Numbered from the stretch's first letter, positions 1 through 8,800 are shown. The stretch: 64,000 bases of DNA from CATQHP01 sp965214915 (GCA_965214915.1 CBDCCP010000001.1:1860001-1924000), one strand, 5' to 3'. Made by a program: numbers and translations. Notes: generated by a model not told the origin, from the sequence alone.

Positions 1-931
1 CGGCAATCGCGGCAAGCCCCCGGGCGGCGTGAATCCGGGCAACCTGCGGATGCTCCCGGAGCAATGCCGCAAGCAAGGCGGACGCCCGTTGCCGGCGCCG
101 CAACGCGATGGCGATCTCCGCTTCCAGCAACGGGCGTTCCCAAGGCTCCAGGCCGCGAACTTTGACGTCGAACCCCCGGGTCTCGGCAGCCGGTTGCAGC
201 CCCCGCGATTCCGCGCCAAGGCGTTCCGCGTATTGCCTCAACTCCGTCTCGACGGCATCCGTTCCGAGCTCGTCGATGGCGCCGTACAGGTGCGCGGGCC
301 GGATGCTTGCGACATCGCCGCGGCGTTCCGCCAACCAGGCGAAGACAAGCCATGCCTCAGCGTAGAATGCGCCGGGCGGCGCGGAAGCACTGACTGCTTC
401 AGCCGCAAGCAAGGCCTGTAGCCCGATCCGTTCGGGACGCTCCAAGCGGGCCAAATGACCGCGGGCCGCCCGGGACGGATACCGGGCGAGAAATTCGGCG
501 CGCCCTTCGACAAACCAAAGCGGCCAGACGGAATCGTCGAGTTGATGCGCGTATTCGTGCGCCAGCGCGGCGAGCGGATCTCCCGGAGCATGCCAAGCGA
601 GCAAAACCAGGTTGCGGTCGATTCCATGCACGGTCAGTCCGCGCGTACGCGGGCCGGAGAATCCGCCGGTCAACGCCTGCATGCTGACGATAGTCGGCGT
701 CAGCAGAATATCCAAGGGCTCGTCGAGCGGACGGCGCGGCGTCAGGCCCGCAGCGGCGAGGCGGCTGCGAACGTTCTCGAGATGGACGGCCGCAGCGGCG
801 AGGACGTCCCGCTCCAATGGCGCGTCCGGGCCCGCAACAATGCGGAAGTTCGCGGTCTCGGCCGCCGAGCCGGCTTGAGCCGCCAACGGAGCGGCCGCGC
901 AGAGCGCCGCCAATGCGATTCCCGTAAACAC
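1..931 (-). CDS. Secreted peptidase-MA-like protein with HExxH motif (3' end outside window)
   Basis: The minus-strand frame is open from a GTG at 931 to the window edge, about 310 codons, so the C-terminus is missing. The N-terminus (FTGIALAALCAAAPLAAQA) looks like a Sec signal peptide. HEYAH lies at about residues 125-129, followed about 15 residues later by WFVEGRAEFLA, which supplies a downstream Glu. That is the gluzincin arrangement seen in peptidase-MA/DUF1570-like proteins. The rest is Ala/Leu/Arg-rich helical sequence that may be TPR-like. The start is chosen because no ATG lies upstream in frame. It is divergent from the radical SAM gene, with 195 bp between them. A zinc-protease role is inferred from the motif only; the substrate is unknown. 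Confidence 0.72.
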   Translation of the reverse strand, partial: MFTGIALAALCAAAPLAAQAGSAAETANFRIVAGPDAPLERDVLAAAAVHLENVRSRLAAAGLTPRRPLDEPLDILLTPTIVSMQALTGGFSGPRTRGLTVHGIDRNLVLLAWHAPGDPLAALAHEYAHQLDDSVWPLWFVEGRAEFLARYPSRAARGHLARLERPERIGLQALLAAEAVSASAPPGAFYAEAWLVFAWLAERRGDVASIRPAHLYGAIDELGTDAVETELRQYAERLGAESRGLQPAAETRGFDVKVRGLEPWERPLLEAEIAIALRRRQRASALLAALLREHPQVARIHAARGLAAIA

Positions 932-1126
932 TTGGGCTGTATGTGCCGATCTATGCCTGATTCTAGCCCTCGAGTCCCGACGGCCGACGTAAATAATGAT
1001 GAATTCGGCTGCGTTCGACGGACGAAACGGCTATCCTTGGTGGAGCAATCGCATCTTGACCTCGAAGTTTCTCTCGCCAGGAGCCGGTTCGGGCCAAGGT
1101 TTCGGTTACTAGAAACCGGACGAACC

Positions 1127-2665
1127 ATGAAAATCCTTCTCTACAACCCCGACAACGGCGTCACGCGCAATTTCATGCCGCATCTGTGGATGTTCCTTCT
1201 GCAGAAGCTGACGCCGGCCGGACATGAAGTTTTGTTGATCGACGGCAACGCCAAGCCGATGACGGAGTCGGAGTTGGCCGACTTCGTGCGCGCGAACGAC
1301 ATCGGTCTGGTCGGCATCGGCGCGATGACGCGCATGATCGCCCGCGCGTACCGCGTAGCCGACGCCGTGCGCGCAACCGGAACCCCCGTCGTCATGGGCG
1401 GCCCGCACGTGACCGAGTTGCCCGACGAGGCGCTCGGACGGGACGGCGGCCCGCGCCACGCCGACGCGGTGGCCGTCGGGGAAGCGGACGAGACTTGGCC
1501 GAAAATTGTGGAAGACGCCGCCCGCGGACAGCTTCGAGAGCTCTACGAGCCCGTCGATGCCGAGGGGCGGGAGCGCAAGCCGAGCCTGGATCGTTACCCC
1601 GAAATCGGTTGGGGCGACCTGGATTTGTCCCAGTTCAATCTGGCGCCGAAGATGTTCCGCCCGCTGCTGCGCAAGGCCGGCGGCGGCTGGGGATCGTTCC
1701 GGGTCGTGCCCATCGAGTCCGGCCGCGGCTGCCCCTACGGCTGTGAATTCTGCACCGTCACCGGTTTCTTCGGAGATTCGCTGCGCTTCCGCTCGAACGA
1801 GAGCATCGTGGGCGAGTTGCTGCGGCTGAAAGAGCGCGCCCGCCAGGAACGCGGCCAGTTCGCCGTCTTTTTCGTGGACGATAATTTTGCGATCAACCGC
1901 CGGCGCACCAAGTCGCTTCTGCGCGACATCATCGCCGCCGGCGCGCAAATCCCTTGGGTGGCGCAGATCAGCGCCAACCTGCTCGAGGACGAAGAGCTCG
2001 TCGAGCTCATCGCCCAATCCGGAGGCCGCTGGATTTTCATCGGGATGGAGTCTATCGACGAAGCGAACTTGCAAGACGTCAACAAGAGTTTCAACAAGCC
2101 GGCGAACTATCGGGTTGTTTTGGAACGGCTCGCGCAACGCGGCATATACGCCATCACGTCGTTCATCTTCGGCATGGACAACGACACCAAGGGTGTGGCC
2201 GAGAGAACTCTGGAAAAGATCCGCGCCTGGCCGCCGGGCCTGCCGGTATTCGGTCAACTGACGCCCTTCCCTTCGACCCCGCTCTACGATCGGCTGCTCG
2301 CGAGCGGACGGCTGGAGCGGCCCCGGCATTGGCTGGATTTCGCGCCTTTCGTGATGTGCCACAAGCCGCTCAAGATGAGCATCGACGAAGCGGGCCGGGA
2401 AGTCGACCACGCTTGGCGCTCGTCGTACAGCCCCCGGCGCAACCGCGAAGCCGTCGCCTATCTCGCCGACAAGCCGCTGGGCGAACAGCTCACGCACCTG
2501 TTTGCGCGGATTGCTTTTCGCGGCATCTACTTCCCGCAAGTGCGCCGCATGCAATGGTTGCGGGCAATCGGCCAGAATTGGCGCTTGATCGCCACGTTGG
2601 CGGCCAGATCAGCGGCCGCATACCGCAGCCGGCGAAAGACGGCCGCGGTCGGCGCTCCCGCGTAG
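1127..2665 (+). CDS. Cobalamin-binding-domain radical SAM protein
   Basis: 512 aa. The N-terminal ~150 residues form a B12-binding-like Rossmann domain (GLVGIGAMTRMIARAYRVAD, then VVMGGPHVTELPDEA). The radical SAM cluster motif is C202-PYG-C206-EF-C209, followed by a TIM-barrel segment with FFVDDNFAIN and IFIGMES. This architecture matches the B12-binding radical SAM family (methyltransferases and related enzymes of lipid or cofactor modification). The substrate cannot be told from sequence. The ATG at 1127 is chosen over the much longer open frame because homologues begin at the B12 domain (MKILLYNPDN) and the upstream stretch looks non-coding. The SAM methyltransferase at 2700 follows closely, so the two may work on the same substrate. 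Confidence 0.88.
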   Translation: MKILLYNPDNGVTRNFMPHLWMFLLQKLTPAGHEVLLIDGNAKPMTESELADFVRANDIGLVGIGAMTRMIARAYRVADAVRATGTPVVMGGPHVTELPDEALGRDGGPRHADAVAVGEADETWPKIVEDAARGQLRELYEPVDAEGRERKPSLDRYPEIGWGDLDLSQFNLAPKMFRPLLRKAGGGWGSFRVVPIESGRGCPYGCEFCTVTGFFGDSLRFRSNESIVGELLRLKERARQERGQFAVFFVDDNFAINRRRTKSLLRDIIAAGAQIPWVAQISANLLEDEELVELIAQSGGRWIFIGMESIDEANLQDVNKSFNKPANYRVVLERLAQRGIYAITSFIFGMDNDTKGVAERTLEKIRAWPPGLPVFGQLTPFPSTPLYDRLLASGRLERPRHWLDFAPFVMCHKPLKMSIDEAGREVDHAWRSSYSPRRNREAVAYLADKPLGEQLTHLFARIAFRGIYFPQVRRMQWLRAIGQNWRLIATLAARSAAAYRSRRKTAAVGAPA

Positions 2666-2687
2666 CGGCGGCTGGGGGAGAGGCCGC

Positions 2688-2693
2688 TACAAT
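2688..2693 (+). promoter_or_regulatory. -10-like TACAAT, 6 nt before a TTG start
   Basis: TACAAT ends 6 nt before the TTG start at 2700, so the expected transcription start falls on the start codon. This would give a leaderless mRNA. No convincing -35 or Shine-Dalgarno is visible. Confidence 0.45.
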
Positions 2694-2699
2694 CTTCGC

Positions 2700-3278
2700 T
2701 TGGCCTTCGAATCCGCAACGCCGCGGGCGCTCGATGTCGGCTGCGGGCGCAACAAACGCCCGGGAGCGCTGGGCATCGACCGCAATCCCGATACCGCGGC
2801 CGACGTTCGGGCCGACATCGACCGCGGCGGCCTGCCCTTCCGCGACGACGCCTTCGACGCCTGCTATCTCATCCACGTGATCGAGCACGTTGCCGACGCG
2901 GTGGCGACGCTTGAGGAAGCGCACCGCGTCACGCGGGCGGGCGGCGCCGTCATCGTCGAAACCCCGCACTACACGGACTTCAGCTCGTTCTGCGACCCGA
3001 CGCACCGCCGGCACCTCAACTCGTTTTCGTTCCGCTGCTTCACCGAAGAGGGCGGCTTCAGCTATTACACGCAGCGGCGCATGCGGGAGAAACGGGTGCG
3101 GGTCAAGCTGCTGCGGCTCTGGCGGCTGCTGGGATTCGAGTTCGCCGTGAACCGCTCGCGGGCCTTTCGCAAGTTCTGGGAGCACTACCTCTGCTTCGTC
3201 GTGCGCGGCAAGGCGATGACGTTCGAATTCGAGGCGCTGAAGCCGTCCGGGACAGCTATGTTATCCTCCGAAAAATGA
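2700..3278 (+). CDS. Class I SAM-dependent methyltransferase
   Basis: 192 aa. SAM-binding motif I is ALDVGCGRNKRPGALGIDRN, and IHVIEHVADAV is the motif typical of the Methyltransf_11 family. A basic C-terminal third (RRMREKRVRVKLLRLWRLLG) may be membrane-associating. The start is TTG at 2700, the first start after the radical SAM stop, and it has a TACAAT box right before it. Its last bases overlap the next ORF (ATGA, 3275-3278), so the two are translationally coupled. The substrate is not predictable; the upstream radical SAM gene suggests a shared modification pathway. Confidence 0.85.
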   Translation: MAFESATPRALDVGCGRNKRPGALGIDRNPDTAADVRADIDRGGLPFRDDAFDACYLIHVIEHVADAVATLEEAHRVTRAGGAVIVETPHYTDFSSFCDPTHRRHLNSFSFRCFTEEGGFSYYTQRRMREKRVRVKLLRLWRLLGFEFAVNRSRAFRKFWEHYLCFVVRGKAMTFEFEALKPSGTAMLSSEK

Positions 3279-3763
3279 AGCTGACCGATGCGTACCGGGC
3301 ACTCGGGCAGTCGCGGTTCGATGCGCTCGTGGGCGCCGTATCGATGGGCGCTCTCAAGACTTTTTCGGTTTACGAGAATTTCAAGGTGCGCAGCCGTCTC
3401 GGCAAGCTCAATCGACAGCGGCTCCGCCGCGCGGCGCCGAAGCTGTGGGAGCGGATTACCGGCGGCGACGGCGATTTGGCGCGCGATTTCGCCCAGGCGG
3501 TCCTGGTGTCGAACATCGACTTCGTCGTCAGCGTTCTCGATTTTCTGGAGATACCCCACGACGCGAACGGCTTCTTCGACAAGGACGCCAACCCGGGCGA
3601 GAAGCTGAAAAACGGTTGGCGGCAGAAGGTCTTCGACGAGTTTCGAGAGCGGCACGGCGAAGCGCTCGTGTTGTTCTACATCAATCATCTGGGCTGGGAA
3701 ATGGATAAGTCGGGCGAGCCGTTCACGGGCGCGGATCGACCGGCAAGCCCGGAATCTTCTTAA
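3275..3763 (+). CDS. Hypothetical protein, coupled to the methyltransferase
   Basis: 162 aa, soluble, no signal peptide or transmembrane segment. The start ATG overlaps the methyltransferase stop (ATGA). The sequence is rich in charged helices, with residues such as VSMGALKTFSVYENFKVRS and DFVVSVLDFLEIPHDANGFF, and a C-terminal segment FRERHGEALVLFYINHLGW. I do not recognise the family. Its codon use matches its neighbours. The overlap and same-strand position between a methyltransferase and pfk suggest it is a genuine gene; no function is proposed. Confidence 0.75.
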   Translation: MKLTDAYRALGQSRFDALVGAVSMGALKTFSVYENFKVRSRLGKLNRQRLRRAAPKLWERITGGDGDLARDFAQAVLVSNIDFVVSVLDFLEIPHDANGFFDKDANPGEKLKNGWRQKVFDEFRERHGEALVLFYINHLGWEMDKSGEPFTGADRPASPESS

Positions 3764-3787
3764 GGATCGAATACGAAGAGTCAGCGC

Positions 3788-4972
3788 ATGGCAGCGAAAC
3801 GCATTGGCATCTTGACCGGCGGCGGCGATGTCCCCGGCCTCAACGCCGTCATCAAATCGGTGGTGTACGGCAGTTCGCATCACGACGTGGAAGTGGTCGG
3901 CATCCGCCGGGGCTGGAAAGGCCTGACCCACGTCAACCTGGTCAACGGCGAAGACCCGGAATACATCCTTCCGCTGAACCGCATCAACACGCGCACCGTG
4001 GACCGCACCGGCGGAACCTTCCTGCACTCCTCGCGAACGAAACCGTCGCGGATGACGGCGCCGGACGTCCCCGATCACCTGCGGCCCAAGCTGGGCTCCT
4101 TCAAGGAAGTCGCCCCAGGCGTCGTCGATCTGACGCCGGCGGTCCTGGAGAACCTGCAGCGGCTGGGCATGGATGCGCTCGTCGCGATCGGCGGCGACGA
4201 CACGCTGAGCTACGCGCGGACGCTGCACGACGAGAAATTCCCGGTCATCTGCGTGCCCAAGACGATGGACAACGACGTGCCGAACACGGAATACTGCATC
4301 GGTTTTTCGACGGCGATTACGCGGGCGGTGGACAACATCCAGCGGCAACGGACAACTATCGGCTCGCACGAGCGCATCGGCATTTTCCGCATCTTCGGGC
4401 GCGACGCCGGCTTCACGGCGCTGTACACGGCATACGTGTCGTCGATCCGTTGCTGCATTCCCGAACACCAGTTCGATCTCAAGAAGCTGATCGACCTGCT
4501 GATCGTCGACAAGAAGAACAACCCGAGCAATTACGCGCTGGTGGTTCTTTCCGAGGGCGCGACGTGGGTCGGGCGAGAGGTCGAGGAATACGGCGAGCCC
4601 GACGCCTACGGCCATCGCAAGAAAGTCAGCATCGCCGAAGCGCTCAGCCAACAGGTCAAGCGGCTCGCCAAGCAAGACACGGTAGTCAGCGACCTGACTT
4701 ACGACCTGCGCGGCGGAGCGCCGGACTTTCTCGACAAGATGGTGGCCACGACCTTCGCCACCATGGCCGTCGAGCGCATCGCCGACGGCGCTTCGGGACT
4801 GATGACGGCGATCCAGCAGGGGCGTTACGTCGATGCGCCGATTCCCGCGGCGGGAGCAAAAGCCCGCAGCGTCGATCTGACCACGATGTACAACACCGAG
4901 CGCTACCGCCCGGACTACGCCAACAAGGCCGGACTGCCGATCTTCCTCACCAAGCTCGACTTGCCGGCATAG
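3788..4972 (+). CDS. pfp: 6-phosphofructokinase, probably PPi-dependent
   Basis: 394 aa, full length for the PFKA family. Nucleotide/PPi-site motif GILTGGGDVPGLNAVI is at the N-terminus. At about residues 135-138 it reads GGDD, and PKTMDND follows at about 157-163. Known rule for this family: Asp in the second variable position of GGD[D/G] together with the Lys of PKT[IM]DND marks PPi users, while ATP-PFKs carry GGDG. So it most likely phosphorylates fructose-6-phosphate with pyrophosphate, reversibly. The start is ATG at 3788, 24 nt after the upstream stop; it has only a weak purine-rich upstream stretch (cgaagag). Confidence 0.88.
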   Translation: MAAKRIGILTGGGDVPGLNAVIKSVVYGSSHHDVEVVGIRRGWKGLTHVNLVNGEDPEYILPLNRINTRTVDRTGGTFLHSSRTKPSRMTAPDVPDHLRPKLGSFKEVAPGVVDLTPAVLENLQRLGMDALVAIGGDDTLSYARTLHDEKFPVICVPKTMDNDVPNTEYCIGFSTAITRAVDNIQRQRTTIGSHERIGIFRIFGRDAGFTALYTAYVSSIRCCIPEHQFDLKKLIDLLIVDKKNNPSNYALVVLSEGATWVGREVEEYGEPDAYGHRKKVSIAEALSQQVKRLAKQDTVVSDLTYDLRGGAPDFLDKMVATTFATMAVERIADGASGLMTAIQQGRYVDAPIPAAGAKARSVDLTTMYNTERYRPDYANKAGLPIFLTKLDLPA

Positions 4973-5082
4973 ACCCGCAGGGAAGCAGCCGCTCGCCAAA
5001 ACGCAGACGTTTTCACCCACAGGCAAAATTGTCCGCGTATATATTTTCCTATGGGTGAATCTGTCTGTGAATTCAAAGTGTG

Positions 5083-6195
5083 ATGGAGCGGCGTTACCTG
5101 CGGGAACAGGTCGAAGCGGATCTCGCCGTGAAGATGGCTTTCGTTGCCGGCCCCAAGCAGGTCGGGAAGACGACGCTGGGGCTGTCGCTGCCCGGCGCGC
5201 GGAGCGGATACCTGAACTGGGATATCCCCGATCATCGGGAGAGAATTCTGCGCCGCGAACTGCCGCCCGGCCCGCTCTGGTTCTTCGACGAGATCCACAA
5301 ATACCGCGCCTGGAGGAACTTGCTCAAAGGGCTGTCCGACGGCCGCCTCGCCGGCCAACGAATTCTGGTAACCGGCAGCGCCCGCCTCGAACTGTACCGC
5401 TATTCCGGCGACTCGCTGCAGGGGCGGTATCGCCTGCTGCGCCTGCACCCGTTGTCGGCGACCGAACTGGGCATCGATTCCGCGGACGACTTCGCGCAAC
5501 TATTGCTGTTGGGCGGCTTTCCCGAACCTTTCTTCTCGGGTTCGGCAACGGCAGCGCGGCGCTGGTCGCGCGAATATCGCAACTTGCTCGTCCGCGAGGA
5601 GGTCGCCGGGCTGGAGCGCATCCAGGATCTGGGCAACCTCGAGCTGCTCGCCATCCGCCTGCCCGAGTTGGTCGGATCGCTGCTGTCGCTCAATGCGCTC
5701 CGGGAAGACCTGCAGGTGAGTCACAAGACGGTCGGCGCCTGGATTGCCGCTCTGGAGCGGCTTTACGCCATGTTTCGGATTTCGCCGTTCGGCGGCCCGC
5801 GGATCCGGGCGATCAAGAAGGCGCAGAAGCACTACCACTTCGATTGGTCGCTCGTCCCCGACAACGGCCCCCGGTTCGAGAACCTGATCGCCTGCCACCT
5901 GTTGAAATGGGTCCACTTCGAGCAAGACACGCAGGGGCGCGATCTCGACCTGCGGTTCTTCCGCGATACCGACGGGCGCGAGGTGGATTTCATCGTCACC
6001 GACAGGGCGCGGCCCATCCTCGCCGTCGAGTGCAAATGGTCGGAATCCAGGCCGGAGCGGAGCTTGCGCTACTGGAAAAAGCGCTTCCCGCAATGCGCGG
6101 CCTGGCAAGTGACCGCCCAGGGTGAACGGGACTTCGTTACGCCCGAGGGGATTCGGGTGTGCCCCGCACCCGTGTTTCTCAAGCGGCTCGTATAG
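5083..6195 (+). CDS. AAA+ ATPase with DUF4143 C-terminal nuclease-like domain
   Basis: 370 aa. Walker A is GPKQVGKTT near residue 25, Walker B-like WFFDEIHKY near 70, and a sensor stretch ILVTGSARLELYR follows. The middle third has the winged-helix part (LREDLQVSHKTVGAWIAALE). The C-terminus has a restriction-endonuclease-like pattern, GREVDFIVTDRARPILAVE then CKW, i.e. D...ExK. This is the AAA_14/DUF4143 family, widespread and patchily distributed, of unknown role; some relatives sit near toxin-antitoxin or defence genes. A GTG one codon upstream (5080) is an alternative start. The final codons (6174-6195) match sequence at 8221-8242, so the gene end was touched by a local duplication. Confidence 0.85.
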   Translation: MERRYLREQVEADLAVKMAFVAGPKQVGKTTLGLSLPGARSGYLNWDIPDHRERILRRELPPGPLWFFDEIHKYRAWRNLLKGLSDGRLAGQRILVTGSARLELYRYSGDSLQGRYRLLRLHPLSATELGIDSADDFAQLLLLGGFPEPFFSGSATAARRWSREYRNLLVREEVAGLERIQDLGNLELLAIRLPELVGSLLSLNALREDLQVSHKTVGAWIAALERLYAMFRISPFGGPRIRAIKKAQKHYHFDWSLVPDNGPRFENLIACHLLKWVHFEQDTQGRDLDLRFFRDTDGREVDFIVTDRARPILAVECKWSESRPERSLRYWKKRFPQCAAWQVTAQGERDFVTPEGIRVCPAPVFLKRLV

Positions 6196-6385
6196 CCGGG
6201 GCGTTTGCGACGGCGGTCCGTGACCGAGGCGCCGGCGCCGCTACGGGGAGTCGTCGTACGAGGGCGGCACGTTGTATCGCCCCCACCTTGTACCAATCCG
6301 GCCTGACCTTGGCGGCTCCCGGCGCGCCGGACGGCAACAAGCGCAGCCCGCGCATCTTCGTCGTCATCGCAAACAGCCTGCCTGC
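6196..6385 (-). pseudogene. Internally deleted copy of the small secreted protein at 8288-8773
   Basis: On the minus strand this begins MTTKMRG... then AAKVRPDWYKVGAI, matching the N-terminus of the 161-aa protein at 8288-8773 (MTTKMQG..., AAKIRPDWSKVGAI). After that the sequence jumps to a copy of that gene's last ~12 codons (6240-6280 matches 8287-8327) and its 3' flank. About 360 bp of the middle is missing and the two parts are out of frame. It is a decayed duplicate lying between the DUF4143 gene and the enolase-family gene. Confidence 0.75.
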
Positions 6386-6390
6386 CGTTC

Positions 6391-7602
6391 CTACCAGTTG
6401 GTGACCGACCCGTCCGGCCGCTCGAGCAACGGGATCGGCCGGGAGCGTTCCGTTTCCTCGAAGACGAGCTCCGCTTGGCCGGCATCGAATTCCACGCCCA
6501 GACCGGCGCGGCCGTTCGGCCACATCTTCCCGTTTCTGAAGTCGTAGTGGACCGGCAAATGAGGGTGCGATTTTGCTCCGGCGCCGGTCATCTCCATGAT
6601 CGCCGGGCCGGACAGCGCCGCGCAGCAATGCACCAGAGCGGCCTCGGACACAGGGCCGGTGAAATGCGGGATCAACCCGACGTAGTGGGTTTCGCACAGG
6701 GCCGCCAACTTGAGAAACTCGGTGATGCCGCCGCAGTTCGGGATCGAGACCCGCGAGTAGTCGATCAGGCGGTTCTCGATCAGCACGTTCGCGTCCCAAC
6801 GGTCGCCGAAGTGTTCTCCTACCGCGATGGGAACTCTCACCAGCGGCCGCAGCGTGCGGTAAACCTCGGGATTCTCCGAGCGCACCAGGTCTTCGCAAAA
6901 GATCGGACGCAAGGGTTCGAGCAGGGACGAGAGCCGTACGGCGTCCGGCAGGTCGAAGCGGGTGTGGTAGTCGATGGCCCAGTCCCCTTCGTCGCCGACG
7001 CCGGCGCGGATCTCTTCGCACCTGCGGACCGTCTCGTCGACCGCTTGCCGGCGCCGGTAGGGGCCTTCGCTGCCGGACCCCGCGCTGCCGGTGCGAAACG
7101 CCCGGAACCCGGCCTCGATGCAGGCGGCCGCGGTTTCCCGCAGGGAGCCCTGGTTGGGGAATCCCGTCGAATAGCATTCGACGTACTCCCGGGTCTTGCC
7201 CCCCAGCAGTTGCCAGACGGGAACCTCCAGCGCCTTGCCCTTGATGTCCCACAGGGCAAGGTCAATGGCGCCCAGCGCGTGGATCTTCTCCCGGCCGGGC
7301 GGGTAAAAGTAGCCGCGATACATTACCTGCCAGAGGTGTTCGGTACGGAACGGGTTCTCGCCGATGATCATCGCGCCCAGTTGGCGGACCGTGTCGGGCG
7401 AGCCGCCCTCGCCGATTCCGGTGAGGCCAACGTCCGTTTCGACAGTGACGATGTGGCTGCTCTGGTTGAAGATCGGCCGCGAATCGCGGACCCGGAAGAA
7501 GCGGACGCGCGTGATCTTGACCTCCGGCAGAGCGGCGGCGCCCATCGAGCCCCACGCGGCGGGCGCGGCGGGAAGCGCGCGGAGGAAGTTCCGGCGGCGC
7601 AT
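6391..7602 (-). CDS. Mandelate racemase/muconate lactonizing enzyme-type enolase, Tat-exported
   Basis: 403 aa. The N-terminus MRRRNFLRALPAAPAAWG is a twin-arginine type signal. The capping domain (about residues 30-150) is followed by the barrel. Likely metal ligands are D in DYHTRFD, E in FCEDLVR and E in VGEHFG; a candidate catalytic His is in GLIPHFTGP. These are enolase-superfamily features, closest in feel to sugar-acid dehydratases of the galactonate/rhamnonate type. A second, broken enolase-superfamily gene and an altronate-type dehydratase occur in this window, which suggests uronic/aldonic acid use. A TATAAT lies 10 nt before the ATG (7613-7618). Confidence 0.85.
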   Translation of the reverse strand: MRRRNFLRALPAAPAAWGSMGAAALPEVKITRVRFFRVRDSRPIFNQSSHIVTVETDVGLTGIGEGGSPDTVRQLGAMIIGENPFRTEHLWQVMYRGYFYPPGREKIHALGAIDLALWDIKGKALEVPVWQLLGGKTREYVECYSTGFPNQGSLRETAAACIEAGFRAFRTGSAGSGSEGPYRRRQAVDETVRRCEEIRAGVGDEGDWAIDYHTRFDLPDAVRLSSLLEPLRPIFCEDLVRSENPEVYRTLRPLVRVPIAVGEHFGDRWDANVLIENRLIDYSRVSIPNCGGITEFLKLAALCETHYVGLIPHFTGPVSEAALVHCCAALSGPAIMEMTGAGAKSHPHLPVHYDFRNGKMWPNGRAGLGVEFDAGQAELVFEETERSRPIPLLERPDGSVTNW

Positions 7603-7612
7603 GGCTTACGGG

Positions 7613-7618
7613 ATTATA
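7613..7618 (-). promoter_or_regulatory. -10-like TATAAT upstream of the enolase-family gene
   Basis: TATAAT on the minus strand, 10 nt before the ATG at 7602, implies a very short or absent leader. A -35 is not evident. Confidence 0.35.
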
Positions 7619-7651
7619 CGCGATCGGCAGCGGCGGACGGCAGCGGCGGCG

Positions 7652-7933
7652 TCACATCTGCCGCAGCCGCCAAAACGAGTGCGCGATAAAGGCCGCCAGC
7701 GCCAGGGGCTGGACGAGCGCTATAAAGGCAATGGCCGATAAGCCGCGCATCGCCGGCACATACGGGCGCGCAAACCAGAGACAGACGCAAACGACCGCGG
7801 CCAAAACCATATCCCAACCGGCCGTGCGATTGGCGGCGTACCATATCTCGTCGTTCGACAGCGTTTTGGGCGTGCGGAATCCATAGACGGCATTCGGCTT
7901 CACTTTGCCCAAGATCAGGGGCGCACCCAACAA
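7652..7933 (-). CDS. SdpI-like small membrane protein, N-terminus uncertain
   Basis: 93 aa from a TTG start. Motif PNAVYGFRTPKTLSNDEIWY followed by AANRTAGWDM is the signature of the SdpI family C-terminal domain, followed by two hydrophobic segments (MVLAAVVCVCLWFARPY and AIAFIALVQPLALAAFIAH). SdpI of Bacillus is an immunity/signal protein; the function here is unknown. An additional hydrophobic stretch (SWAVHALPLTLVLLGAPLI) is encoded in frame upstream to about 7970 but has no ATG, GTG or TTG before it. So the true N-terminus may be disrupted or use another start. Confidence 0.65.
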   Translation of the reverse strand: MLGAPLILGKVKPNAVYGFRTPKTLSNDEIWYAANRTAGWDMVLAAVVCVCLWFARPYVPAMRGLSAIAFIALVQPLALAAFIAHSFWRLRQM

Positions 7934-8047
7934 GACGAGCGTTAGAGGCAGCGCGTGTACAGCCCATGAGAGCGTTTTTATGACATTCTCCCTGGCCTTG
8001 ACAGTATTGCAGACAACATAAACGCACCCAATGGGGACGCGGGAGAA

Positions 8048-8230
8048 TCAGAACTCCGCGTTGCCCGGCGTACGCGGAAACGGAATCGCGTCGCGGATGT
8101 TCGCCATGTCGGTCGCGTAGCCGATCGTGCGTTCGAAGCCGAGGCCGAATTCCGCGTGCGGCACGGAGCCGTAGCGGCGCAGGTCGCGGTACCAGCCGTA
8201 GTCTTGCTTGTTCATGCCGCGTTTCTCGAG
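8048..8230 (-). pseudogene. Duplicated 3' end of asnS (61 codons plus stop region)
   Basis: 8048-8230 aligns without gaps to 8801-8983, the last 183 bp of asnS (constant offset 753), with only scattered substitutions. It encodes the C-terminal class II synthetase region (GFGLGFERTIGYATDMANIR equivalent) but has no N-terminus. At its inner edge it switches abruptly at ctcgag to sequence resembling the 3' end of the DUF4143 gene. It is a truncated duplicate and cannot be functional alone. Confidence 0.9.
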
Positions 8231-8287
8231 CGGCCCGCATAGCCGGGGTGTTTGCGGCAGCGGCCCACGCCCGAGATGCCGGCGCCG

Positions 8288-8773
8288 CTACGGGGAGTTG
8301 TCGTACCCGGGAGGCATATTGTAAACCCCGCCCGTCCGCGCGCCGTAGAAAAAGGCGGCGGCGACGGGGAGCGTGACCGCTGCATGAAGAATGCGGGCGG
8401 CGGGGTCCAACTCGTCGCTCAATCCCCGTTCTATGATTGCGGCGGACACTCCGGCGGCAATCCACCCCGGATATCGCTTCGCGAACGGGCGGCGGATCAG
8501 CACCTTGCGCACGGCGCTTTTCTGCAAGGTGCGCGATTGCCCGTCCCGCATGGCGAGCGTGATGGACTCGTCCGTGGCCGAACTGAAGCGGCCCTTGATC
8601 TTCCGGCTTCCTGCGGGCGCCGCATCCTTGTACAACAGCACGGTAGTTGCTCTGCCGGGTTCGATTGCCCCCACCTTGGACCAATCCGGCCTGATCTTGG
8701 CGGCGGCCGGCGCGCCGGCCAGCAATAGCAGCGCCGGCAACAGCCAGTAAAGCCCCTGCATTTTCGTCGTCAT
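8288..8773 (-). CDS. Small secreted hypothetical protein flanked by asnS-end repeats
   Basis: 161 aa. The N-terminal hydrophobic stretch (WLLPALLLLAGAPAAA) is a likely signal peptide. The middle reads KIKGRFSSATDESITLAMRD then RTLQKSAVRKVLI, which has the rhythm of a small beta-barrel (Sm-like) fold. A second hydrophobic segment (AARILHAAVTLPVAAAFFYG) lies near the C-terminus. I do not recognise a characterised family. The gene lies between the full asnS and a 183-bp repeat of the asnS 3' end, and a deleted copy occurs at 6196-6385, so it moved or was duplicated with its flanks. Confidence 0.7.
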   Translation of the reverse strand: MTTKMQGLYWLLPALLLLAGAPAAAKIRPDWSKVGAIEPGRATTVLLYKDAAPAGSRKIKGRFSSATDESITLAMRDGQSRTLQKSAVRKVLIRRPFAKRYPGWIAAGVSAAIIERGLSDELDPAARILHAAVTLPVAAAFFYGARTGGVYNMPPGYDNSP

Positions 8774-8800
8774 CTCGAACAGCCTCCATTCGCTTGCGGC

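Noticed and set aside
1109..2554. 481-aa minus-strand ORF opposite the radical SAM gene
   Set aside because: It is the mirror frame of a well-supported gene; its composition (His/Arg/Val-rich) is a GC-driven shadow.
3185..5026. 613-aa minus-strand ORF opposite methyltransferase, hypothetical and pfk genes
   Set aside because: Spans three genes with clear motifs on the other strand; no recognisable domain of its own.
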